A DNA stretch of 64,000 bases, taken from the NCBI RefSeq assembly GCF_022919095.1, contig NZ_CP095073.1, positions 3,286,001 to 3,350,000 of the forward strand, in the 5' to 3' direction. Position 1 is the first letter of the stretch, and the number at the start of each line of letters is the position of its first letter. A program made the translations under genes and the position numbers. Under the pieces are notes generated by a model. That model was not told the origin of the DNA. It was given only the letters and a program-made list of their open reading frames with translations, and made no database searches. The DNA is from Halobacillus salinarum. Its GTDB lineage: Bacteria > Bacillota > Bacilli > Bacillales > Halobacillaceae. Below are positions 54,295-62,739 of this stretch, piece after piece.

Positions 54295-54801
54295 TTATAC
54301 AGCCTGAATTTTCCGGTGATGAATGTGTCGATGTGTATAGTTTTTAACAAATGGCAAGACCCAGCGATCAAGTCCATAACGGCCGGCATTGTAACCAGCA
54401 ACTAGGAGAAACACAGTGAGCAGAATCATTTGACCGTTCGTGCTTACAGTACCGCTGAATAAGAAAGCAAAATTCATGATAATTCCCATAAGTGCAGCGA
54501 AGTTAGTAAAGATACCTAGAATTAAAGCGATACCAACAAGAAGTTCACCCCACATGACTAAAAAGGTAAATAAACCGGCATTTGGAAGAGCTACATGTTC
54601 AAGAAACGTTCCCCACCAGCCTTGGACAGCTGGGTGTTCCCCTCCTGTATTAGCGATTGCCCCTTGAAGAAATCCAGTAGCATCAAATCCATCTCTGATT
54701 TTGTGAAGTCCCCCAGTAATCCATTCATAGCCTAAATAAATTCGTAGGACGGCAAGCACCCCAGCAACTACTTTGTTGTCTCTCAAAAATTGAACAAACA
54801 T
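54295..54801 (-). CDS. DoxX family membrane protein
   Basis: 168 residues with four membrane segments. GVLAVLRIYLGYEWITGGLHKI opens the first, and LFTFLVMWGELLVGIALILG plus GLDRWVLPFVKNY near the end are typical of DoxX/DoxD. A His-rich tail (HRHIHHRKIQ) ends the protein. DoxX proteins are linked to quinone-dependent oxidation or redox stress; the exact role is unknown. ATG 54801 follows AGGGAGCG. Confidence 0.88.
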   Translation of the reverse strand: MFVQFLRDNKVVAGVLAVLRIYLGYEWITGGLHKIRDGFDATGFLQGAIANTGGEHPAVQGWWGTFLEHVALPNAGLFTFLVMWGELLVGIALILGIFTNFAALMGIIMNFAFLFSGTVSTNGQMILLTVFLLVAGYNAGRYGLDRWVLPFVKNYTHRHIHHRKIQAV

Positions 54802-55069
54802 TGTTAAACGCTCCCTTCTCCATCCATATTAATTGTTCAGCATTTCACAAGAAGTAATGTATCTTCCTTACACTTATAGAATATCACTTTCTGGTCTATT
54901 TGAACCTCAATTGCTCACTGTTTCACAATTTAGTAACAAAGTTATGAAAAATTTGTGAATCCTGGTAATTGAGCAGGAACTCTTCGCTTGAAAAATGCTG
55001 TCAGCTTCGACAAATCCGTTACGGAAACGTTATAATAAGTGTAATTTATTGGACGACCTGGAGGGATTC

Positions 55070-55261
55070 ATGATGATTGCAAGACTGCTTACTTTCTTTA
55101 TCATTGCTGCAGCCTTAGTTGCGGTCGTTAGCATAGTTGCACCGCAGTACTTAAGCTATGTCTGGGTGGTACTCTGTGCCCTGTTTATAGTGAGTGTAGG
55201 GTATTTGATTTATGTGTATGTGAGAAAAACAATGGCCATGCTGAAGGATAAAAGTAATTAA
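55070..55261 (+). CDS. Small two-segment membrane protein
   Basis: 63 residues from ATG 55070 (TGGAGGGATTC upstream). LLTFFIIAAALVAVVSIVAP and VWVVLCALFIVSVGYLIYVY are membrane segments, followed by a basic tail. The terminator begins at the stop codon. Function unknown. Confidence 0.65.
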   Translation: MMIARLLTFFIIAAALVAVVSIVAPQYLSYVWVVLCALFIVSVGYLIYVYVRKTMAMLKDKSN

Positions 55262-55288
55262 GACTTAGAGCGTGCTGCTCTAAGTCTT
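55260..55288 (+). terminator. Terminator after the 63-codon gene
   Basis: AAGACTTAGAGC / GCTCTAAGTCTT, 12 bp with a 5-nt loop, followed by TTTTA. Confidence 0.8.
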
Positions 55289-55383
55289 TTTATAAAGATT
55301 GTACAGTTAGTTAATTAATTTAATTATGTTATAATAATCCCTATACAAAATTAACGGTTTATTTGATCTCTGGAGGGACATAG

Positions 55384-56589
55384 ATGAGTACACAAATCCG
55401 AGGAAGCTTTCATTGGATGAAATCTTTAAACAAATCCATTATTTTAAATAAGATTAGAATGGACGGCCCTATCAGCCGTGCAGATATTGCTAAGCAGACT
55501 AAGCTTACCCCTCCTACCGTGAGCAGTATCGTGAAAGAATTAATAGAAAGTAAACTTGTTATAGAAAGCAATCAAGGCGAATCAAGTGGTGGACGCAAAC
55601 CAACGATGCTGATGATCAATGCATCCAATTTTTTTGTCATTGGTCTTGATATCGGCCCTAAATGGCTAAGGGCTGTGATAGCCGATTTGAATGGAAAATC
55701 CTATGATTCTGCGATCCATCACATTCCAGCCTCCATTACCGAACAATTACTAATTGAACTGACTACAGATACCATCGAATCGATTTTTTCAGCTCATCCA
55801 GAAAGCCAGGAGAAAGTCATTGGCATCGGCATCGGCATGCACGGTGTAGTTGATGCTGATGCCGGAATTGCCACATACGCACCTTCCCTGGACTTACGGA
55901 ATATCCCCTTTAAAGAAGTGCTGGAAAAAAAGTTCAATCTGATTGTTAAAGTGGAGAACGATGCTCGTGCTTTGTCGCTTGGAGAAGCCTGGTTTGGAAA
56001 AGGAAGCAATTCGGAACACGTGATTACTGTGAATGTTGGCAGAGGAATTGGCGCTGGAATCGTCATCGATAACAAGCTGTTTCGAGGCAAACACCAAATT
56101 GCAGGGGAAATTGGACATATGACCATTGATTTGTCCGGACCCCTTTGCGATTGTGGGAATTACGGCTGTCTACAGACGCTTGCTGCAGGGCCGGCATTAG
56201 TAAAAAGAGCCGTAAAATCTATGTCCATGCACCCTGAATCCTCTCTTCATTCTTTTAAGGAGGAGGACATAACAGGAAAAGTGATTTATGAAGAAGCGGT
56301 TAAAGGAGATGCATTTTGCAAAGAAATCTTTGAAGAAACAGGGGTTTATTTAGGAACAGGCTTGACGAATGTGATTCACACATTGAACCCTGAACGTATC
56401 GTGATTGGCGGCGGTCTGGCAAATGCAGGCGACCTGCTTCTCGATCCAATTAAAGCCACGATCACAAGAAAAGCTCTAACAAAAGAAGCCAAAGAAACAG
56501 AGATTGTTTTCTCAAATCTAGGTAAATTTGGAACAGCTCTAGGTGCTGTTTCCTTACTGCTCGTGGAAATGTTTGCAAAAGCAGAATAA
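55384..56589 (+). CDS. ROK family transcriptional regulator (XylR/NagC-like)
   Basis: 401 residues. An N-terminal winged helix (GPISRADIAKQTKLTPPTVS, SGGRKPTML) precedes a ROK sugar-kinase-like domain with VIGLDIGPKWLRAVIADLNG, VENDARALSLGEAWFG, VGRGIGAGIVID and the zinc motif CDCGNYGCLQTLA. It probably represses sugar-use genes in response to a sugar; no such genes are adjacent, so the target is unknown. ATG 55384 follows TGGAGGGACATAG. A TATAAT at 55330-55335 lies just after an AT-rich partly palindromic stretch (TTAGTTAATTAATTTAATTA, 55307-55326) that could be its own operator. Confidence 0.9.
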   Translation: MSTQIRGSFHWMKSLNKSIILNKIRMDGPISRADIAKQTKLTPPTVSSIVKELIESKLVIESNQGESSGGRKPTMLMINASNFFVIGLDIGPKWLRAVIADLNGKSYDSAIHHIPASITEQLLIELTTDTIESIFSAHPESQEKVIGIGIGMHGVVDADAGIATYAPSLDLRNIPFKEVLEKKFNLIVKVENDARALSLGEAWFGKGSNSEHVITVNVGRGIGAGIVIDNKLFRGKHQIAGEIGHMTIDLSGPLCDCGNYGCLQTLAAGPALVKRAVKSMSMHPESSLHSFKEEDITGKVIYEEAVKGDAFCKEIFEETGVYLGTGLTNVIHTLNPERIVIGGGLANAGDLLLDPIKATITRKALTKEAKETEIVFSNLGKFGTALGAVSLLLVEMFAKAE

Positions 56590-56628
56590 AACATCTCTTT
56601 TTCCCAATAGCTGGAGAACGGGTTTTCT

Positions 56629-57228
56629 TTACGGTTTCGCCCAGATTAGGTTCAATGCCCCGTGAAAGCCTTTTTCCTGGCGGACAATTTTCAGTTTCGA
56701 GTTAGAAACTAGCTCTAGAATGTTTCTGTCTTGATGACAACCGAGCCATGAATGGGCCACGGGATCAACGATTTTCTGAAGGAAGGCTAAAGAAGCGGAA
56801 TCAAACAACCCGTGCTCCATTAATAAAACCTGCCCCTCAGGTCGACACCATTGTTGAAACAAATTTAGTATTATCCCTGGTTCAGGGTAAGCACACAATG
56901 TACCCGAGGAGATGATGGTATCAAAGGAGTCTTCTGGTACTTGAAGCGCTTCAACATCAGAAAGAATAAATTGGGAAGTAAAAGGATAGTTCCCAGCAGC
57001 AGCTTCTGCTCTTTTCAACATCTCGCGACTGAAATCGACGCCTGTGTAATCAATGTCGGCAGGTAAAAAGGCAAAGTTCATCCCTGCCCCGACGGCTGCT
57101 TCCAGAGTTTTCCCCCTGGCTGAAGTAAAAATTTTTCTCCTCCAGTGGTTTTTCGTTTCCTTCCTTCGTCTGCGCTCATACTTATCTGCCTGACGATCAA
57201 ATTTTTCTATCAGCCGCTCTTGTTTCAT
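56629..57228 (-). CDS. Class I SAM-dependent methyltransferase
   Basis: 199 residues. Motif I TLEAAVGAGMNFAFLP (~41), post-I YTGVDFSREMLKRA (~61), motif II SFDTIISSGTLCAYPEP (~102) and motif III GQVLLMEHG (~132) are present, close to UbiE/PmtA-type enzymes. The substrate is unknown. It begins 14 nt after the TetR gene and belongs to the MFS-TetR-methyltransferase unit controlled from 59134-59162. Confidence 0.88.
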   Translation of the reverse strand: MKQERLIEKFDRQADKYERRRRKETKNHWRRKIFTSARGKTLEAAVGAGMNFAFLPADIDYTGVDFSREMLKRAEAAAGNYPFTSQFILSDVEALQVPEDSFDTIISSGTLCAYPEPGIILNLFQQWCRPEGQVLLMEHGLFDSASLAFLQKIVDPVAHSWLGCHQDRNILELVSNSKLKIVRQEKGFHGALNLIWAKP

Positions 57229-57242
57229 CGTCCTCCTCCCTT

Positions 57243-57872
57243 CTATGAATCATAATCCACTTTAAGCGCTCCTTGTAAGAAATCTACGATCAGCTGTGAC
57301 TGCTGTTTTAATTGGAGTTCCTTTTTATCATCAAGAATAGCATGGTCAAGAGCCAATCCATCTGTGAAGGCAATAATGGAACGTGCCAACAACTCCCCGT
57401 CATACTGCTTACTGAATTCTCCGTGCTGCTGGCCGGCTTGAATTACGCCAGCATATAATTTGACCCCATAAGCATAACGTTTTCGTCCATACTCCCTTCT
57501 CCGCTCCTCACTTCTTCCTGTAATAAAAAATTCCAGCGTGCTCGGTATGAGCGGGTCCATTCGATCATCCGGCTTCATGCAGTCCCCAAATAACCGTTGC
57601 ATGAGTAGATCCCAATAAGAAGAAACCTCATTTTCTAATAGTTTCTCAGTTTCTTCCACCACTTCAGCAAGTCTCTCTTCTAAAATCGCTTCATATAATT
57701 CTTCCTTATTTGAAAAATATTGGTAGAGTCCGCCTCTGCTGATTTTCGCTGCTTCCATCACATGAGCCATCGTTGTTTTTTCATAGCCATGTTCGATAAA
57801 TACGTCCCTGGCGGCAGCTAAAATATCAGCCCGCCGGTTCTCCAGGTACTCTCTGCTTACCTTCGGCGCCAT
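57243..57872 (-). CDS. TetR/AcrR family regulator of the MFS operon
   Basis: About 209 residues from ATG 57872 (GGGGA 6 nt upstream; GTG 57875 also in frame). The helix-turn-helix is ILAAARDVFIEHGYEKTTMA and HVMEAAKISRGGLYQYFSNK. The start lies 47 nt inside the end of the MFS gene, so the two are coupled. It most likely binds the two CGACA-type palindromes at the MFS promoter and represses its own operon. Confidence 0.9.
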   Translation of the reverse strand: MAPKVSREYLENRRADILAAARDVFIEHGYEKTTMAHVMEAAKISRGGLYQYFSNKEELYEAILEERLAEVVEETEKLLENEVSSYWDLLMQRLFGDCMKPDDRMDPLIPSTLEFFITGRSEERRREYGRKRYAYGVKLYAGVIQAGQQHGEFSKQYDGELLARSIIAFTDGLALDHAILDDKKELQLKQQSQLIVDFLQGALKVDYDS

Positions 57873-59088
57873 CACTTTTCCCCATTTCCAGTTTATTTCT
57901 TGTAACGAACCCTGCTAGAGCAAGCACTACTAACAAAGTGGCTGTGATTAAAAACGTCGGAACCACTCCGATCAAAGTAGCGAGCCATCCTCCAAGCAAC
58001 GGTCCGATAATGGTTGCCGTCGTCGTTACACTGTTGACGACACCAAACACTCTTCCCGTCATGTGTACAGGGGTATCCGTCTGCACCGCCGCTTGAAAAG
58101 GTACAAAGACAAGTCCTGCCGCAAACCCGGCGCAAAGACCAAGGATCGGCCCCCACAGGTCCGATAATTGCAGATCATAAAATGTAAGTACGGCCATCAT
58201 ACCAAAGCTTATGCCTATTCCACAAACTCCTGCCAGCATTAAAGGAAACGCTTGATAATCTGTCTTTTTCGTAAGGAGTAGTCCGGCAAGGAAGGTTCCT
58301 GCACCCGCTGCCGTCACGATATAGCCAAATAAATCGGGGGAAGCAGTCGTCAATCCTCTGATCAAAACAATGATTTGGGAGTCTGAGAGCTGCAGGATCA
58401 ATAGGCTGATCCCTAAGAAAAACATCCCTACCATAATGACGCGATTACTTTTAATAAAACTCAAGCCTGCTAGAAACTCCTCTTTAAAGCTCTTACCTGC
58501 TTCTTTCTTTTCTTCTTGTACTGCCTTAACAGCTGCCGGCAGGAAACCAATACATATCGCTGATAACACAAATGTCACCGAATCGACGATAAATACCGGC
58601 TTTGCCCCAATCAATGCTACAAAGATTCCGCTCAAGAGCGGTCCTAGGATCTTCGTGCTTGAATCAATCATGGAAGTGATGGACATCGCACTTTTCATAC
58701 TTCTCTCTTCCACAAGCTCTTTTAATTTTCCGTTTTTCGCCGGAATGAATACAGCGGAAAAAATCCCGGTCAAAAACAAGCAAAGATACACGACCCAAAG
58801 ACTCCCTGCTATCGTTAAAACAAGAATTAAACCGGCACGAATCACATCGGAAGTGATCATTAATGCTTTACGGCTGAAACGATCCGCGATCGTCCCTGCC
58901 ACCGGACCGAACAGAGCCATTGGGGCGGCAAGGCATAAAATGACGAGTGAAACCTCAAAAGGCGAAGCCTCCCACTTCAAGCCGACAAGGGTGATGACCG
59001 CTACGATACTAAGCCAATCACCAATACTGGATATAGCTTGGGCTGACATTAATGTGACGTAGCCTTTATTGCTCGCTAATCTCTTCAA
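57826..59088 (-). CDS. MFS transporter (drug exporter-like)
   Basis: 420 residues, twelve membrane segments. SAQAISSIGDWLSIVAVITLVG opens the first, and GPVAGTIADRFSRKALMITSDVIRAG is the loop 2-3 signature of the enterobactin-exporter/macrolide-efflux-like branch. It starts at TTG 59088 with GGAGG 9 nt upstream; the frame is open to 59112, but that segment contains an operator. It is the first gene of an operon with its TetR regulator and a methyltransferase. Confidence 0.9.
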   Translation of the reverse strand: MKRLASNKGYVTLMSAQAISSIGDWLSIVAVITLVGLKWEASPFEVSLVILCLAAPMALFGPVAGTIADRFSRKALMITSDVIRAGLILVLTIAGSLWVVYLCLFLTGIFSAVFIPAKNGKLKELVEERSMKSAMSITSMIDSSTKILGPLLSGIFVALIGAKPVFIVDSVTFVLSAICIGFLPAAVKAVQEEKKEAGKSFKEEFLAGLSFIKSNRVIMVGMFFLGISLLILQLSDSQIIVLIRGLTTASPDLFGYIVTAAGAGTFLAGLLLTKKTDYQAFPLMLAGVCGIGISFGMMAVLTFYDLQLSDLWGPILGLCAGFAAGLVFVPFQAAVQTDTPVHMTGRVFGVVNSVTTTATIIGPLLGGWLATLIGVVPTFLITATLLVVLALAGFVTRNKLEMGKSDGAEGKQRVPGEPAG

Positions 59089-59106
59089 TTTTTTCCGCCT
59101 CCAAAC

Positions 59107-59120
59107 CGACACTGATGTCG
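59107..59120 (-). promoter_or_regulatory. TetR operator O2 at the MFS operon
   Basis: CGACACTGATGTCG on the plus strand, a 14-bp near-perfect palindrome, between the promoter and the TTG start. It shares 11 of 14 bases with the site at 59141-59154; centres are 34 bp apart. Confidence 0.7.
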
Positions 59121-59133
59121 TTTTATTAAATTT

Positions 59134-59162
59134 ATTATAACGACATTAGTGTCGTTTTTCAA
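59134..59162 (-). promoter_or_regulatory. Sigma-A promoter of the MFS-TetR-methyltransferase operon
   Basis: On the minus strand TTGAAA (59157-59162), 17-nt spacer, TATAAT (59134-59139). The spacer contains operator O1, so repressor binding would block polymerase. Confidence 0.7.
59141..59154 (-). promoter_or_regulatory. TetR operator O1 inside the MFS promoter
   Basis: CGACATTAGTGTCG on the plus strand, a 14-bp near-perfect palindrome located between the -35 and -10 boxes. Confidence 0.7.
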
Positions 59163-59204
59163 TGCTTTTTTTTTAATAATGATGGGATGGGACGGAAGTG
59201 ATGT

Positions 59205-59476
59205 GATTCAGCGAAAATCGGGATATTCCAGCGAAACTAGTTTTTTCAGCGATATTTTTGGTAATTCAGCGGAATATGAGATATTCCGGCGGAAATCAGG
59301 ATAATTCAGCGGAATTTGATTTTTTTCAGCGGGAATCCTGATAATTCGGCGATATTAGAATTTTTCCAGCGATTCCCCCGTTCATTCGGCGATTCTAGTG
59401 TTTTTCCAGCGATTTCTCAGTTAATTCAGCGATTCTAACTTTTTATCGGGATATCCCAGTTAATTCAGCGAAAACA
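59205..59476. repeat. 20-bp-period tandem array (about 14 degenerate units)
   Basis: The trinucleotide GCG within TTCAGCG/TTCGGCG/TTCCAGCG recurs at 59211, 59231, 59249, 59269, 59289, 59309, 59329, 59349, 59369, 59389, 59409 and 59429, with degenerate units near 59449 and 59468. Spacing is 20 bp almost without exception (one 18, one 19). Units alternate: one ends TTTTTCCAGCG, the next ATAATTCAGCG, giving a 40-bp super-period. No ORF or promoter lies in it. It is placed between the MFS promoter and the terminator of the DrrAB-like operon. Confidence 0.85.
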
Positions 59477-59492
59477 TTTTTAGAGATACAAA

Positions 59493-59520
59493 AAAACCCT
59501 GGTTCATTGACCAGGGTTTT
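59493..59520 (-). terminator. Terminator of the DrrAB-like operon
   Basis: AAAACCCTGG / CCAGGGTTTT, 10 bp with an 8-nt loop followed on the minus strand by TTT, 20 nt after the permease stop. Confidence 0.8.
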
Positions 59521-59540
59521 TTAAGCCAAATCAGTCCTAT

Positions 59541-60356
59541 TTAAGTACGGCGCATATAAGCCCGCACAGTAATCGGCGCAAAAACAGCCACAATTACGGC
59601 CGCTCCCAAGAGGGAAATACCTGCGTCCCAGCCGACACTTCCAGAGTTGGCAAGTTCCCGGACTGCAGAGACGAGATGGGAAATCGGATTAATCTTCACA
59701 AACCACTGCAGCCAATCCGGCATCGTTTCTACCGGTACGAAGGCATTCGACAGAAACGTCAGCGGAAATAACACGATCATTGAGATCCCTTGAACACTGG
59801 AAGCGGTTCTTGCGATGACTCCAAAAAACGCAAAGATCCAGCTGATCGCCCACGAACTGACAATCACTAGTAGACCTGCTAATAAGACAAATTCAATTCC
59901 ACCCTCTGGCCGGTAGCCCATCACATAGCCCATAGCAAATGTAAGCACCGTCGCTATCGTGTAGCGGATAGTATCTGCCAAGAGTGCTCCTGCCAGCGGG
60001 GCAATCCTTGCAATCGGCAGCGACTTAAACCGGTCAAACACCCCTTTGTCCATATCTTCCCGCAATTGGACACCCGTAACGATCGATGTCGTGATCACCG
60101 TCTGAACAAGAATTCCCGGAATAATAACAGGTAAATAGCTTTTTACATCTCCTGAAATGGCGCCGCCAAAAATATAAGTAAACATGAGGGTGAATATGAT
60201 CGGCTGCAACGTAACATCAAATAATTGCTCAGGCGTCCGCCGGATTTTTAACAAACCTCGAAAGGCCATCGTCAGTGAATTGCGAATGGACTGGCGAAAG
60301 CTGGTTTTATTTTTTAACCGGCGCTGTGAAACAGGCTTTATTGTACTCGTGCTCAT
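59541..60356 (-). CDS. ABC-2 type transporter permease (DrrB-like)
   Basis: 271 residues with six membrane segments. LLKIRRTPEQLFDVTLQPIIFTLMFTYIFGG (~35-65) and the late PLTFLSNAFVPVETMPDWLQWFVKINPISHLVSAVR are diagnostic of the daunorubicin-resistance permease branch. Its ATG overlaps the stop of the ATPase gene (ATGA, 60353-60356). The pair should export a hydrophobic drug-like or lipid compound. Confidence 0.93.
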   Translation of the reverse strand: MSTSTIKPVSQRRLKNKTSFRQSIRNSLTMAFRGLLKIRRTPEQLFDVTLQPIIFTLMFTYIFGGAISGDVKSYLPVIIPGILVQTVITTSIVTGVQLREDMDKGVFDRFKSLPIARIAPLAGALLADTIRYTIATVLTFAMGYVMGYRPEGGIEFVLLAGLLVIVSSWAISWIFAFFGVIARTASSVQGISMIVLFPLTFLSNAFVPVETMPDWLQWFVKINPISHLVSAVRELANSGSVGWDAGISLLGAAVIVAVFAPITVRAYMRRT

Positions 60357-61375
60357 ACACTCATCTCCTCTGCATCTTCCTGAATATCATTGGAAGAATG
60401 ATCCACTCCGTGACCCGTGATTGTGAGAAATACTTCATCAAGTGTTGGTTTCTGCACACTTAGTTCAGTTAAGTGAATCCCTGCTTCCCTAAGCTTGATT
60501 AATAAGTCGGTAGCCCTGTCGGCATCGTTCATCGGGGCTGTAATAACTCCTGCTTCAGGACGTACATTCGATTGTGCCTGCAGCACTTGTTCCACAACTC
60601 TCCGAGCTTCGTCGATGTCCTTTGCATCCTGAATGGTCAGTTGTAAAGAGGAACTTCCAATCGAAGATTTCAATTCATCAACCGTTCCTTCTGCCACGAC
60701 TTTTCCACGATCAATGACTGCAACCCGGTCCGCCAATTCATCGGCCTCTTGCAAATACTGGGTCGTCAAAAGCACGGTTGAACCCATTTTCACTAATCTG
60801 CGGATTGTATCCCACATCTGATTTCGCGTACGCGGATCCAGTCCCGTCGTCGGTTCATCAAGAAAAATCAGCGGGGGCTGGGAAATAAGACTGGCAGCTA
60901 AATCAAGACGGCGCCTCATCCCGCCGGAGAAATTTTTCAACGGACGCTTCGCAGCTTCTGTTAAGCCGAATTCCTCAAGAAGCTCCACGGCTTTGCGGCG
61001 TGCCTCTTTCCGGCTGAGTCCTAAAAGTCTCGAAAAAATCATTAAATTTTCCATAGCTGTCAGGGACTCATCCACCGATGCATACTGTCCGGTAACGCCG
61101 ATCAACTGCCGCACGATCTGCGGTTCTTTTACTACATCATGTCCAAAGATTTTCGCAGACCCTCCGTCGGCGCGAAGTAAAGTGGCCAGCATCCGAATTG
61201 TCGTCGTCTTGCCAGCTCCATTCGGACCAAGTACCCCGTAGATCGAACCAGTAGGAACCTTCAAATCCACCCCATCAACGGCCCGGTTGTTACCAAATGT
61301 TTTTACGAGTCCTTTTGCTTCAACCGCTAATTCCGGTTGAGTAGAACCTCGCTTCTTATTCAATAAATGTTCCAT
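60353..61375 (-). CDS. ABC transporter ATP-binding protein (DrrA-like)
   Basis: 340 residues from ATG 61375 (TTTAGGAGGAATATTA upstream; the longer frame to 61483 lacks a site). Walker A YGVLGPNGAGKTTTIRML (~57-74), signature LKNFSGGMRRRLDLAASL (~156), Walker B PLIFLDEPTTGLDPRTRNQ (~178) and the DrrA C-terminal SVQKPTLDEVFLTITGH are all intact. It is operonic with the DrrB-like permease. Confidence 0.94.
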   Translation of the reverse strand: MEHLLNKKRGSTQPELAVEAKGLVKTFGNNRAVDGVDLKVPTGSIYGVLGPNGAGKTTTIRMLATLLRADGGSAKIFGHDVVKEPQIVRQLIGVTGQYASVDESLTAMENLMIFSRLLGLSRKEARRKAVELLEEFGLTEAAKRPLKNFSGGMRRRLDLAASLISQPPLIFLDEPTTGLDPRTRNQMWDTIRRLVKMGSTVLLTTQYLQEADELADRVAVIDRGKVVAEGTVDELKSSIGSSSLQLTIQDAKDIDEARRVVEQVLQAQSNVRPEAGVITAPMNDADRATDLLIKLREAGIHLTELSVQKPTLDEVFLTITGHGVDHSSNDIQEDAEEMSV

Positions 61376-61468
61376 TAATATTCCTCCTAAAAATGAGTAC
61401 ATGAGGATCATAGCAAAGAAATATAAACTTAATATGAACAATGTGTATTTTATGTTCCCTTTGATAGA

Positions 61469-61496
61469 AAAAGACTCCAGCATTTCTGCTGAAGCC
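61469..61496 (-). terminator. Terminator after the VOC gene
   Basis: On the minus strand GGCTTCAGCA-GAAA-TGCTGGAGTC followed by TTTTTC; 10 bp including G-U pairs, with a GNRA-type loop. Confidence 0.7.
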
Positions 61497-61515
61497 TTTC
61501 GTCTGCTTTATCATT

Positions 61516-61911
61516 CTATTTTGCGTTCTCGTCCGGCTGGTGGATGCCAAATACATTTCCTTCTGTATCCAGGTAGTATCCCTGCCAAGCCATACCAGGG
61601 AGCGCATACTTTGGCAGCGCAACCGTGCCGCCGTTTTCAGTGATTTTTGCTTCTGTCACATCGTAATCCTCTACGGCCATCGTACAAGTGTAGCCATTCA
61701 TAGGCTGGTTCTGCTCTGGAGGAGCACTTTGGCGCTGCATCAACGCCCCGTTGATGCCAGGCTCATTCTCATCGCCAGTCACAGCCCCCATGTAAGGCAT
61801 GCCGGCAAATTCACTCCAGTCTTCAAATTTCCAGCCAAATACTTCACCATAGAACTTCTTCGCCCGCTCCATATCATCTACATGAATTTCAAAATGTACT
61901 AAACGTCCCAT
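61516..61911 (-). CDS. VOC family (glyoxalase/bleomycin-resistance fold) protein
   Basis: 131 residues. VHFEIHVDDMERAKKFYGEVFGWKFED is the classic VOC opening with metal ligand His; NGYTCTMAVEDYDVTEAKIT, GMAWQGYYLDTEGNVFGIHQPD close the second half-barrel with the Glu/His ligands. The reaction is unknown; several members act on aldehydes or confer resistance. ATG 61911 follows TAGGAGGTCATT. Confidence 0.9.
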   Translation of the reverse strand: MGRLVHFEIHVDDMERAKKFYGEVFGWKFEDWSEFAGMPYMGAVTGDENEPGINGALMQRQSAPPEQNQPMNGYTCTMAVEDYDVTEAKITENGGTVALPKYALPGMAWQGYYLDTEGNVFGIHQPDENAK

Positions 61912-62120
61912 AATGACCTCCTAAGGTTTAATAAATAAACTGCCGAGAGCTTCCATGTATCCGCTTTCCATTTTGCCTATGTACTACGGTGAAGAGAGAG
62001 TAAAAAAGAGGATAAGTGAAGATCAGGGTTAATCCGTGTACGTTTTAATCTTATCCCTTTTAAATTAGGAAAACAACAGCATTTTTTAACTTTAGTTGAA
62101 AAAGCTGGCATATATAAAAA

Positions 62121-62143
62121 AGACAGGATTTGAGTAATCCTGT
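62121..62143 (-). terminator. Terminator of the rRNA-tRNA operon
   Basis: GACAGGATT / AATCCTGTC (9 bp, 5-nt loop), followed on the minus strand by TTTTTTATAT, 34 nt after the last tRNA. Confidence 0.8.
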
Positions 62144-62176
62144 CTTCTGATTAAATCATTATTTCGTTTTAATGAG

Positions 62177-62258
62177 TACCGGTGGTCGGGGTCGAACCGA
62201 CACTCCCGAAGGAACACGATTTTGAGTCGTGCGCGTCTGCCAATTCCGCCACACCGGC
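62177..62258 (-). tRNA. tRNA-Leu (anticodon CAA)
   Basis: Minus strand. Acceptor GCCGGTG / CACCGGT, anticodon loop CTCAAAA giving CAA, long variable arm typical of Leu, T arm GTCGGTTCGACCCCGAC. CCA not encoded. It is the last tRNA of the cluster. Confidence 0.93.
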
Positions 62259-62268
62259 AAATAATTGG

Positions 62269-62339
62269 AGGCGGCAACCGGAATCGAACCGGTGGTAAAG
62301 GAGTTGCAGTCCTCTGCCTTACCGCTTGGCTATGCCGCC
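62269..62339 (-). tRNA. tRNA-Cys (anticodon GCA)
   Basis: Minus strand. Acceptor GGCGGCA / TGCCGCC, anticodon loop ACTGCAACT giving GCA. CCA not encoded. Confidence 0.95.
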
Positions 62340-62402
62340 ATTGAAAAATCATTAATATTATATCTTATTCATAAACAAATGAAAAATGAATGAAATTAAT
62401 GG

Positions 62403-62474
62403 AGCGGGAGACGGGATTCGAACCCGCGACCCCCACCTTGGCAAGGTGGTGTTCTACCACTGAACTACTCCCGC
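62403..62474 (-). tRNA. tRNA-Gly (anticodon GCC)
   Basis: Minus strand. Acceptor GCGGGAG / CTCCCGC, anticodon loop CTTGCCAAG giving GCC. CCA not encoded. Confidence 0.95.
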
Positions 62475-62477
62475 AAA

Positions 62478-62552
62478 TGGCTGGGCCAGCTGGATTCGAA
62501 CCAGCGCATGACGGTACCAAAAACCGTTGCCTTACCGCTTGGCTATGGCCCA
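62478..62552 (-). tRNA. tRNA-Gln (anticodon TTG)
   Basis: Minus strand. Acceptor TGGGCCA / TGGCCCA, anticodon loop TTTTGGT giving TTG, CCA encoded. Confidence 0.95.
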
Positions 62553-62575
62553 AAGCGTAATAAAATTATTAAAGG

Positions 62576-62648
62576 GCGACTAGAGGGAATCGAACCCTCG
62601 AGTGCCGGAGCCACAATCCGGTGCGTTAACCCCTTCGCCATAGCCGCC
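62576..62648 (-). tRNA. tRNA-His (anticodon GTG)
   Basis: Minus strand. The extra G(-1) of tRNA-His pairs with C73 at the acceptor end; anticodon loop ATTGTGGCT gives GTG. CCA not encoded. Confidence 0.95.
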
Positions 62649-62659
62649 ATAATGAAAAG

Positions 62660-62730
62660 CAGGGGTAGTAGGAATCGAACCCACATCGGCGGTTTTGGAG
62701 ACCGCTGTTCTACCGTTGAACTATACCCCT
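62660..62730 (-). tRNA. tRNA-Trp (anticodon CCA)
   Basis: Minus strand. Acceptor AGGGGTA / TACCCCT, anticodon loop TCTCCAAAA giving CCA, discriminator G. The 3' CCA is not encoded. Confidence 0.95.
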
Positions 62731-62739
62731 AAGATGTAA

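Noticed and set aside
59205-59476. CRISPR array
   Set aside because: The period is 20 bp with no alternation of constant repeats and unique ~30-bp spacers, the units are degenerate, and there are no cas genes nearby.
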